This document shows positions 24,791-31,827 of a stretch of 64,000 bases of DNA, piece after piece. Location: assembly GCA_937905985.1 (NCBI GenBank), contig CALCWC010000152.1:26355-90354 (forward strand). The letters are read 5' to 3'. The translations under genes and the position numbers were made by a program. The stretch is from an uncultured Verrucomicrobiales bacterium (GTDB lineage Bacteria > Verrucomicrobiota > Verrucomicrobiia > Verrucomicrobiales > Akkermansiaceae). Within the stretch, counting starts at the first letter, position 1. Every line of letters starts with the position of its first letter. The notes beneath the pieces are model-generated. The model was not told where the DNA came from. It made no database searches and worked only from the letters and a program-made list of their open reading frames with translations.

Positions 24791-26911
24791 ATGCCGGAAA
24801 TCATCAAACGCAACGGGAAGCGCGAGCGCTTTGAGGCCTACAAGGTACAGCAGGCCATCGAGAAGGCGTTCCATGCCTCCCATGAGGAATACGACCCTCT
24901 GGTGTACACCAACGTGCTGGACATCCTCAAGACGGAGGACTTCATCCCCGTGGAGAAGGTGCAGGACATCATCGAAAAGGAACTCATGAAGGCGGGCGCG
25001 TACGAGACGGCGCGCAACTTCATCCGCTACCGCTTCTTGCACAAGATGCAGCGCGAGCAGATTGGCGGCATGTACCAGGGCAACACCTGGGTGGACTGCA
25101 AGCAGACCATTGAAGAGTACATCGGCAACACGGACTGGCGCATCAAGGCCAACTCCAACACCACCTACTCCAACGCGGGCCTGGTGAACAACACCGCCGG
25201 CAAGGTTATCGCCAACTACTGGCTGGACCAGGTGTATTCCCCGGAGGAGGGAGCCGCCCACCGCAACGGCGACTACCACATCCACGACCTGGACTGCCTG
25301 ACGGGCTACTGCGCCGGCTGGAGCCTGCGCAACCTGCTCAACGAGGGCTTCAACGGCGTGCGCAGCCGCGTGAACAGCCGCCCGCCCAAACATTTCCGCG
25401 AGGCCCTGGGCCAGATGGCCAACTTCCTGGGCATCCTGCAGAGCGAGTGGGCCGGAGCCCAGGCGTTCAGCTCCTTCGACACCTACCTCTCCCCCTACCT
25501 CTTCAAGGACCAGCTGCCATACGAGGAAGTGAAGAAGGCCCTCCGCAGCTTTGTGTACAACCTGAACGTGCCCTCCCGCTGGGGACAGAGCCCGTTCACC
25601 AACGTCACCATCGACTGGACCGTGCCGCGCGACCTGCGCGAGCAGCCGCCTTTCTCCGGCGGCCAGCACATCTTTGCCGAGCTGCACAACGAGAAGCTGG
25701 AGGCCCTGGCCCAGGAACGCGGCGCATCCTCCCTGGACAACATGACCTACAAGCATTTCCAGCCGGAGATGAAGGTCATCCAGAAAGCCTTCTACGAGGT
25801 GCTCACCGAGGGCGACAGCACCGGCCAGCCCTTCACCTTCCCCATCCCCACCGTCAATATCACGGAGGATTTCGACTGGGACGACGAGAACGTGCCGCTG
25901 CTCTTCGAGAACGCCGCCAAGATCGGCTCCTCCTACTTCCAGAACTTTGTGGGCTCCCAGTACAAGATTGACGAGAACGGCAACAAGGTTATCGACGAGG
26001 AGGCGTACAAGCCGGATGCGGTGCGCTCCATGTGCTGCCGCCTGCAGCTGGACCTTCGCGAGCTGCTCAAGCGCGGCGGCGGCCTGTTCGGCTCCGCGGA
26101 AATGACCGGCTCCATCGGCGTGGTCACTATCAACATGGCACGCCTGGGCTACCTGTACAAGGGCAACAAGAACCTGCTGTTCTCCAAGCTGGACGAGCTG
26201 ATGGACCTGGCCAAGAGCACGCTGGAGAAGAAGCGCGTGTTCATCAACGAGCTCTACGAGCGCGGCCTCTACCCCTACACCAAGCGTTACCTGCCGCATC
26301 TGCGCAACCACTTCTCCACCATCGGCCTCAACGGCGTCAACGAGATGCTGCGCAACTTCTCCGGCGATACCATGAACACCGCCACCCCGGAGGGTATCGC
26401 CTTCGCGGAGGAGCTCCTCCACCACATGCGCGAGCGTATCCGCACCTACCAGGCCGAAACCGGCAACCTCTACAACCTGGAGGCTACCCCCGCGGAGGGT
26501 ACCACCCACCGCTTCGCCCGTGAGGACGCCAAGCGCTACCCGGACATCATCCAGTCCGGCACCCCCGGCCACCGCTACTACACCAACAGCTCCCAGCTGC
26601 CCGCCAGCTACACGCACGACCTCTTCAAGGCCCTCAAGATGCAGGACAAGCTGCAGTGCTGCTACACGGGCGGTACGGTGTTCCACATGTACATGAACGA
26701 GGCCATCTCCTCCCCGGAGGCCTGCCGCGATATTGTGCGCAAGGTGCTGGAAAACTTCAAGATGCCCTACATCACCGTCACGCCGCTCTTCTCCGTGTGT
26801 GAGAAGCACGGCTACCTCAAGGGACGCCACGACTACTGCCCGAAGTGCGACGAGGAACTCCTCGCCAAGGCCCGCATGGAGGAGCAGCCGGAGCTCCCCC
26901 TCAACATCTAA
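24791..26911 (+). CDS. nrdD: Anaerobic ribonucleoside-triphosphate reductase, catalytic part without glycyl-radical domain
   Basis: 706 aa. Class III reductase that converts ribonucleotides to deoxyribonucleotides without oxygen. Residues 1-90 form an ATP-cone (MPEIIKRNGKRERFEAYKVQ), the allosteric domain. The reductase barrel follows, with HDLDCLTGYCAGWSL near residue 160, RSMCCRL near residue 412 (probable radical-transfer cysteine region) and AEMTGSIGVVTINMARLGY. The C-terminus has zinc-type cysteines (SVCEKHGYL...YCPKC) but stops before the expected RVxGY glycyl-radical motif, which is instead encoded by the next gene in another frame five bases downstream. Controlled by NrdR through two upstream boxes (inferred). 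Confidence 0.93.
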   Translation: MPEIIKRNGKRERFEAYKVQQAIEKAFHASHEEYDPLVYTNVLDILKTEDFIPVEKVQDIIEKELMKAGAYETARNFIRYRFLHKMQREQIGGMYQGNTWVDCKQTIEEYIGNTDWRIKANSNTTYSNAGLVNNTAGKVIANYWLDQVYSPEEGAAHRNGDYHIHDLDCLTGYCAGWSLRNLLNEGFNGVRSRVNSRPPKHFREALGQMANFLGILQSEWAGAQAFSSFDTYLSPYLFKDQLPYEEVKKALRSFVYNLNVPSRWGQSPFTNVTIDWTVPRDLREQPPFSGGQHIFAELHNEKLEALAQERGASSLDNMTYKHFQPEMKVIQKAFYEVLTEGDSTGQPFTFPIPTVNITEDFDWDDENVPLLFENAAKIGSSYFQNFVGSQYKIDENGNKVIDEEAYKPDAVRSMCCRLQLDLRELLKRGGGLFGSAEMTGSIGVVTINMARLGYLYKGNKNLLFSKLDELMDLAKSTLEKKRVFINELYERGLYPYTKRYLPHLRNHFSTIGLNGVNEMLRNFSGDTMNTATPEGIAFAEELLHHMRERIRTYQAETGNLYNLEATPAEGTTHRFAREDAKRYPDIIQSGTPGHRYYTNSSQLPASYTHDLFKALKMQDKLQCCYTGGTVFHMYMNEAISSPEACRDIVRKVLENFKMPYITVTPLFSVCEKHGYLKGRHDYCPKCDEELLAKARMEEQPELPLNI

Positions 26912-26916
26912 CCTAA

Positions 26917-27150
26917 ATGCAATCATACAATACCATGGAAGAACAAGAAATCAAAGGAGTCGTCAAGACCGATGAGCAGCTCCTCCAGGAGCACGCTGCG
27001 GAACGCACCAAGTGCACCGTCTACACCCGCGTGATGGGTTACCACCGCCCCGTGGAAACCTTCAACGCCGGCAAGCAGGGCGAATTCGAAGAGCGCGAGC
27101 ACTTCGTGGAACCCTGTGCCTGCGGTTGCGGCGACTCTATCCTCAAGTAA
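26917..27150 (+). CDS. Separate glycyl-radical domain of class III ribonucleotide reductase
   Basis: 77 aa (71 if the second ATG at 26935 is used). The sequence RVMGYHRPVETFNAGKQGEF matches the NrdD C-terminal glycyl-radical signature R-[VI]-x-G-Y, in which the Gly carries the stable radical installed by NrdG. It ends with CACGCG, possibly metal-binding. It is in a different frame from nrdD (offset +2), has its own start codons five bases after the nrdD stop, and is followed by a strong terminator. It must therefore act in trans, comparable in principle with the stand-alone glycyl-radical protein YfiD/GrcA. No Shine-Dalgarno is visible, so coupling to nrdD translation is likely. Confidence 0.85.
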   Translation: MQSYNTMEEQEIKGVVKTDEQLLQEHAAERTKCTVYTRVMGYHRPVETFNAGKQGEFEEREHFVEPCACGCGDSILK

Positions 27151-27160
27151 TGCTGAACGC

Positions 27161-27200
27161 CGCGGGGTGCCTGACTCGCCAGGCACCCCGCGTTTTTTTT
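27161..27200 (+). terminator. Strong rho-independent terminator
   Basis: 13-bp perfect stem CGCGGGGTGCCTG / CAGGCACCCCGCG, six-base loop, eight T residues. It ends the nrdD transcript only 26 bases before the NrdG start. Confidence 0.92.
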
Positions 27201-27226
27201 GCCAAATCGTCAATTGTAAATCCCAG

Positions 27227-27931
27227 TTGCGTCACCCGTCCGACATCACCCCGCTCACCTTTATAGACTACCCGAAGAAGGCAGCCTGCATCTTCTGGTA
27301 CACGGGGTGCAACCTGCGCTGCCCGTACTGCTACAACCCTGAGCTGGTGCTGGGCAGCGGCGGCGGCGTGGACGAGATGGCCTTCCTGCGCGAGCGCGCG
27401 GGATTCCTGGACGCCGTGGTGCTTTCCGGCGGGGAATGCACCCTCAACCCGGATATCGCAGAGGTTTGCCGCCATATCAAGGAGCTGGGATACCTCGTCA
27501 AGATTGACACCAACGGCAGCAACCCCAACGTGGTGCGCTCCCTGCTGGAGGATAGGCTCATCGACTATGTGGCTCTGGACAACAAGATGCCCTCCACCCG
27601 CAGCTGGCACCTGCCCGGCGGCGCGCTGCTGTTCGACCGCTTCAAGGACACCCTGCACCTGCTGCAAATCTACAAGGTACCCCATGAGGTGCGCACCACC
27701 GTGCACCCCGACCTGCTGGACGAGGCCGACATCCTCCAGATGATCCGCGAGGCCCGCCAGCAGGGATACAACCAAACCTACTACCTGCAACTCTTCTTCG
27801 ACGATGGGAAGGTGAAAACCCTTGGCAACATGAAGCCCCCCTCCCGCCGCTACGACCGCCAACTGCTCAACGAAATGAGCCCCCTCACCATCGGCTACCG
27901 CAACTTCCCCGAAGACCGGTACACCATGTGA
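27227..27931 (+). CDS. nrdG: Anaerobic ribonucleotide reductase activating protein, radical SAM
   Basis: Radical SAM enzyme that installs the glycyl radical. ITPLTFIDYPKKAACIFWYTGCNLRCPYCYNPELV contains the C-x3-C-x2-C cluster motif CNLRCPYC in its family variant, followed by LSGGECTLNPD (SAM-binding GGE). Length 234 aa from a TTG start at 27227, chosen because it leaves the normal N-terminus before DYP. The frame stays open upstream to an ATG at 27116, but that would translate through the terminator and overlap the glycyl-radical gene. No ATG lies near the true N-terminus, so the start is uncertain. The gene context with nrdD supports the assignment. Confidence 0.88.
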   Translation: MRHPSDITPLTFIDYPKKAACIFWYTGCNLRCPYCYNPELVLGSGGGVDEMAFLRERAGFLDAVVLSGGECTLNPDIAEVCRHIKELGYLVKIDTNGSNPNVVRSLLEDRLIDYVALDNKMPSTRSWHLPGGALLFDRFKDTLHLLQIYKVPHEVRTTVHPDLLDEADILQMIREARQQGYNQTYYLQLFFDDGKVKTLGNMKPPSRRYDRQLLNEMSPLTIGYRNFPEDRYTM

Positions 27932-27957
27932 GGCATACCGCCATTGCCTCTCTTTAT
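27930..27957 (+). terminator. Terminator-like hairpin after nrdG
   Basis: GAGGCA / TGCCTC stem with a nine-base loop, followed by TCTTTAT; it lies between the convergent nrdG and menCE genes. Confidence 0.45.
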
Positions 27958-27964
27958 ACGCTGG

Positions 27965-29968
27965 TTACCCGTGCGCTTGCGCGATGCGTTTGGCCTCAGC
28001 GCGGTTGGGTTTGCCCGTGGGGGTGAAGGGCAGGGAGGGGATGTGGATGATGCGGCGGGGAATGGAATACGGCGGCAGGCAGGCGCGGCAGGTGCGCTCC
28101 GCCTCTGCCGTGCCGGCGGTGGTGAGGAGGACGGTGGATTCGCCGAATTTGGGGTCGGGAACGGCGGTGAGCATGACGTCTGCCAAACCGTGGCGGCGCA
28201 GGGTGTCCTCCACCTGCTCGGCTTGGATCTTGATGCCGCCGGAGTTGATGGTGTTGTCGCTGCGGCCGAGGATGCGGAAACGTCCGCGGGCGTCCATCTC
28301 CGCGATGTCGCGCGTGGCCATGTTGATGCAGCCGATGTGCGGTGCGGTGATAACGAGGCATCCCTGCTCGTTGAGGGAAAGCTGCACGCCGTGGAAGGGT
28401 GTGTACCACGCGTCTGCCTGCGGGCCGGAGAGGCGGCGCAGGGCAATGTGGGAGAGGGTTTCTGTCATGCCGTAGGTGGACCACACGGCGTTGGGGAAAT
28501 CTTTCAGCTGCGCGGCGAGGGCGTCGTCCACCGCGCCGCCGCCGATGATGAGGTTTTTAATCCCGCGCAGCATCTCGGCCTCTTGCGGCACTTGCAGGGA
28601 GTTGTAGACCTGCAGCGGTACCATGGCGGCGAAGTCGGGCGGCTCCGCGAGCCCGCGCAGCGGGTGCCCGTTCGGTTCGCACGCAATGAGCCGCAGCCCC
28701 GCCACCAGGGAGCGCACCACCATCATCTTGCCCGCAATGAAGCGCAGCGGCAGGCAGAGCAGCGCGGAGTCGCCCTCCCGCAGCCCCAGGAAGCAGCAGG
28801 TCATGCGCGCGCTGGCTTCCATGAACTCCTTGCTTGCCTGCATGGGCTTGGGTTCGCCCGTGGAGCCGGAGGTGTGCACGGTGATGCCGGGTGCGGGGCT
28901 GTTCCAGTCGTCCAGGAAGGCGTTCAGGGCTGTGCAGGGCGCAGCGGCGGCGGGGTCGTGCCACAGCTGCTCTCCGCGGATGGAGAGGGGGAAGGGGGCG
29001 ATATTGTTGGTGTAGATTTGCCCGGTACCGAGGCCCTGCGGCATGGGGTGCGGCCGTGTGGCGCACCACTGGGCGATGGCATTGAGGCCGATATTGGATT
29101 CCAGCGCGGAGGTGACCCAGTGGCCGATGCCGCGCTCCTCCGCCAGGCTCATCCATTCCTCCGCACCGCTGAACCCGCCGTGCAGCGTGGGTTTCAGGAT
29201 GATATACTGCGGGCGGATGGCGTCCAGCAGCTCCGCCTTGCGGGCGGGGGCGTTCACGCCGATGAGCTCCTCGTCCAGCGCGATGGGCACGGGGGAATTC
29301 CTGCACAGTTCCGCCATGGCCTGCCATTGCCCGGCGCGGATGGGCTGCTCGATGGAGTGAATGTGGAACGCGGCCAGCTCCTGCAGGCGCGCGGGGGCAT
29401 CCTGCGGAGGGAACGCGCCGTTGGCATCCACGCGCAGCTCCACTTCCCGCGGGGAGTACCGCTCGCGGATGCGGCGCAGCAGCTCCACCTCCCGCTGCCA
29501 GTCGATGGCGCCGATTTTCATCTTGATGCAGCGGAAACCCGCTTGCAGCTTGTGCTCCAGACGCTCCAGCATGGTGGGGAAGTTGCCCATCCAGATGAGG
29601 CCATTGATGCGTATGCCTTCCTCACCGCGGCTGAAGGGCGTGTCCCACAGGCGCCAGCTGCCCGCGCGCAAATGCTGCACGGCGGTTTCCAGTCCCATGA
29701 GGATGGAGGGGTAGTCCCGCAGTTGCTCCACGGGGAGCTGCCCGGTGCGCGCCAGTTGGGAACATGCTTCCTCCAGCTTGGCGCGGTACTCGTGCGGCGG
29801 CAGGGCGTCGCAGCTCAAATCCGGCAGCGGCGCGCATTCGCCTATGCCCACGCGCCCCGTTTCGTCTTGCAGTTCCACGCGCCAGACGCGGTGCGTGGTG
29901 TAGACGCCGCGCGAGGTCCCGGCGGGGAAGGCGAACTCCAGCACATGCTCTGCAATGCGGGTGCGCAT
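27965..29968 (-). CDS. menC-menE: MenC-MenE fusion: o-succinylbenzoate synthase and o-succinylbenzoate-CoA ligase
   Basis: 667 aa covering two successive steps of menaquinone synthesis. Residues 1 to about 320 are an enolase-superfamily MenC: IKMKIG (catalytic KxK), then metal ligands in LRVDANGAF, HSIEQP and IALDEEL. From about residue 340 an ANL-family ligase follows with VHTSGSTGEPKPM (near residue 365), STYGMTETLSH and the C-terminal hinge GRFRILGRSDNTINSGGIKI. The order MenC then MenE is unbroken in one frame. It is the last gene of the murCB-ddl-ftsQ operon, with only five bases separating it from ftsQ. Confidence 0.93.
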   Translation of the reverse strand: MRTRIAEHVLEFAFPAGTSRGVYTTHRVWRVELQDETGRVGIGECAPLPDLSCDALPPHEYRAKLEEACSQLARTGQLPVEQLRDYPSILMGLETAVQHLRAGSWRLWDTPFSRGEEGIRINGLIWMGNFPTMLERLEHKLQAGFRCIKMKIGAIDWQREVELLRRIRERYSPREVELRVDANGAFPPQDAPARLQELAAFHIHSIEQPIRAGQWQAMAELCRNSPVPIALDEELIGVNAPARKAELLDAIRPQYIILKPTLHGGFSGAEEWMSLAEERGIGHWVTSALESNIGLNAIAQWCATRPHPMPQGLGTGQIYTNNIAPFPLSIRGEQLWHDPAAAAPCTALNAFLDDWNSPAPGITVHTSGSTGEPKPMQASKEFMEASARMTCCFLGLREGDSALLCLPLRFIAGKMMVVRSLVAGLRLIACEPNGHPLRGLAEPPDFAAMVPLQVYNSLQVPQEAEMLRGIKNLIIGGGAVDDALAAQLKDFPNAVWSTYGMTETLSHIALRRLSGPQADAWYTPFHGVQLSLNEQGCLVITAPHIGCINMATRDIAEMDARGRFRILGRSDNTINSGGIKIQAEQVEDTLRRHGLADVMLTAVPDPKFGESTVLLTTAGTAEAERTCRACLPPYSIPRRIIHIPSLPFTPTGKPNRAEAKRIAQAHG

Positions 29969-29973
29969 GGTGC

Positions 29974-30876
29974 CTACTTGCCCTCCTTGGCGTAGATGAC
30001 GGTGGGGTTGATGCGCGGGATGACGTTAATGCTGACGGGGCGCTTGCCCTCGGCGGCCGCGTGCTCGATAATCATGGCCAGGCGCTCCATCTGCCCCTTG
30101 ATGTCGTACACCTGCATGAGCACCTCCGCACCGTTGTCCAGCGTGAGGATGATTTTCCATTCCTTGGGGCGGAAGATTTCCTTGATGGTGGGAATCTCTT
30201 CCAGCGAGTAGTGGTTGGCGGCCGCAGCCAGCTCCACGATGGGGCGGTACGCCTTCTCCGTCACTTCCGCACCCGCCTTGAATTCCTCCAGGTCGCCCGC
30301 TTGCAGGTACCACACCGGCAGGTTGGTGAAGTTTTCATGGAACTCCGGCACAATGGGGAACAAGCGCCCGTTTTGGTCCATGTACAGCTTGGCTCGGTTG
30401 CCCGTGTCCGCCCCGCTTTCCATTTCCACGAACACCACGGGTATGCGCTCCTCAACCTCGATGTGCAGCGTGTCCGGCAGCTCTGCATGGATGTGTGCGG
30501 CGGCGATGCAGGGATGCTCCATGAGCTTGTTCTCCCAGTCCACGGGATTGAGCTTGGTGAGGTTGATGCTGTTGTGGATGCCGAGCAGGTCCAGGGCTTG
30601 TTCCCGGCTGATGATTTTGTGCGCGGCCTCGTAGGAGATGTTGTCCAGCTCCATGTGGTACGCACGGGCGATGGCGTAGCGGATGCCGTAGAAGAGCAGC
30701 AGGGCCACCGGCACGATGATGAGCGCGTAGAGCGCGTACTTTTTCGCCGCTGACCAGCTGCGCCGCAGGAATGGGATGTTGAAGTACTTCTCCCCGAATG
30801 TCATGCTGCTCTCCACGGCGCGCACGTTGTCGCCGCTCTTGTGAGCTTTGCGGTACCTGTTGCGGTTCCCAGGCAT
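29974..30876 (-). CDS. ftsQ: Cell division protein FtsQ
   Basis: 300 aa bitopic membrane protein. A basic cytoplasmic tail of about 45 residues precedes a transmembrane helix (YALYALIIVPVALLLFYGIRY). A POTRA domain follows (MELDNISYEAAHKIISREQA ... NLTKLNPVDWENKLMEHPCIAAAHIHAELPDTLHIEVEERIPV) and then the beta domain with VFVEMES and GRLFPIV. FtsQ links early and late division proteins at the septum. Identity rests on architecture and on its place directly after ddl, the standard order in division clusters. Confidence 0.88.
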   Translation of the reverse strand: MPGNRNRYRKAHKSGDNVRAVESSMTFGEKYFNIPFLRRSWSAAKKYALYALIIVPVALLLFYGIRYAIARAYHMELDNISYEAAHKIISREQALDLLGIHNSINLTKLNPVDWENKLMEHPCIAAAHIHAELPDTLHIEVEERIPVVFVEMESGADTGNRAKLYMDQNGRLFPIVPEFHENFTNLPVWYLQAGDLEEFKAGAEVTEKAYRPIVELAAAANHYSLEEIPTIKEIFRPKEWKIILTLDNGAEVLMQVYDIKGQMERLAMIIEHAAAEGKRPVSINVIPRINPTVIYAKEGK

Positions 30877-30888
30877 GGGGAGAAAAAA

Positions 30889-31812
30889 TCAACTGCGGCT
30901 CTGGTTGAGGGAGATTTGCGCGATGCGGCGGCAGAGCTCGCCAAAGCCGATGCCCACGGCCTTTGCGGCCTTCGGGAACAGGGAGGCTCCCGTCATGCCG
31001 GGTATGGTGTTGATTTCCAGTACGTAGGGCTTGCCGTCGTCCGTCAGCAGCACGTCCACGCGACCGTACACCTCTACATGCAGCGCGCGGTAGGCTGCCA
31101 GCGCGGCTTCCTGCACGGCCTTGGTTTCCTCTTCCGTGAGGTCGGCGGGGCAGATGTAGTCGGACCCCACGGCCCCGGTCATGGAGGGGTACTTGTTGCG
31201 GTAGTCGTAGAAGCCCTGGCGGGGGCAGATGTGGACAACGGGCAGGGCGGTGCCGTCCAGGATGGCGACGGTGAGTTCCTTGCCCTTGATGTATTCCTCC
31301 ACCAGGAGGGGGCCGGGGAAGCGGTCGTCGCGCTCCAGCGCGGCATCCATCTCGGCCTGTTCATGCACAATCTCCACGCCGACGGAGGAACCCTCGCACG
31401 GGGGCTTGAGCACGCAGGGGCAGGGCAGGGTGGGGCGCTGGCCGTGCGGCACCACCTCGCTCTTGGGCGTGGGCACGCCCGCTGCCACGAAGGCCTGCTT
31501 GGTGAGCAGCTTGTCGAAGCAGTTGCGGCTGGTTTCGGAACCGGCGCCGGTGTAGGGGATGCCCAGTTCCTCCAGGTAGGCCTGCAGGCCGCCGTCCTCA
31601 CCGTAGGTGCCGTGGATGATGTTAAAGCAGAGCTCCGTGCCCTCCGGGATGGGCGGGCGCTCGCCGTCCACCACCACAGGGGTGACGTGGGTGAAACCCT
31701 CTTCTGCCAGAGCTTCCAGCACGGCTTTGCCGGAGACGAGGGAAACCTCTCGCTCCGAGCCGGGGCCGCCCATCAGCAGCGCTATCTTCGTGTCGTTCGT
31801 TAAATTGTTCAT
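30889..31812 (-). CDS. ddl: D-alanine--D-alanine ligase
   Basis: 307-aa ATP-grasp enzyme making the D-Ala-D-Ala dipeptide for peptidoglycan. ALLMGGPGSEREVSLVSGKAVLEAL at the N-terminus is typical (G-G-x-S-x-E-x-x-V-S). CEGSSVGVEIVH is in the central domain, VDVLLTDDGKPYVLEINTIPGMTGASLFP carries the metal-binding Asp/Glu/Asn and the C-terminal loop. It lies 15 bases after murCB and 12 before ftsQ. Confidence 0.97.
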   Translation of the reverse strand: MNNLTNDTKIALLMGGPGSEREVSLVSGKAVLEALAEEGFTHVTPVVVDGERPPIPEGTELCFNIIHGTYGEDGGLQAYLEELGIPYTGAGSETSRNCFDKLLTKQAFVAAGVPTPKSEVVPHGQRPTLPCPCVLKPPCEGSSVGVEIVHEQAEMDAALERDDRFPGPLLVEEYIKGKELTVAILDGTALPVVHICPRQGFYDYRNKYPSMTGAVGSDYICPADLTEEETKAVQEAALAAYRALHVEVYGRVDVLLTDDGKPYVLEINTIPGMTGASLFPKAAKAVGIGFGELCRRIAQISLNQSRS

Positions 31813-31827
31813 GGTGGAAAGGGGGTG

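Noticed and set aside
24587..26926. 779-codon open frame on the minus strand
   Set aside because: Antisense to nrdD, which has clear ATP-cone and reductase motifs.
26905..26940. Programmed frameshift joining nrdD and the radical domain
   Set aside because: No slippery sequence or stimulatory structure was seen, and the small gene has its own ATG codons five and 23 bases after the stop.
27116..27226. Longer nrdG starting at ATG 27116
   Set aside because: It would translate the strong terminator and overlap the glycyl-radical gene in another frame.
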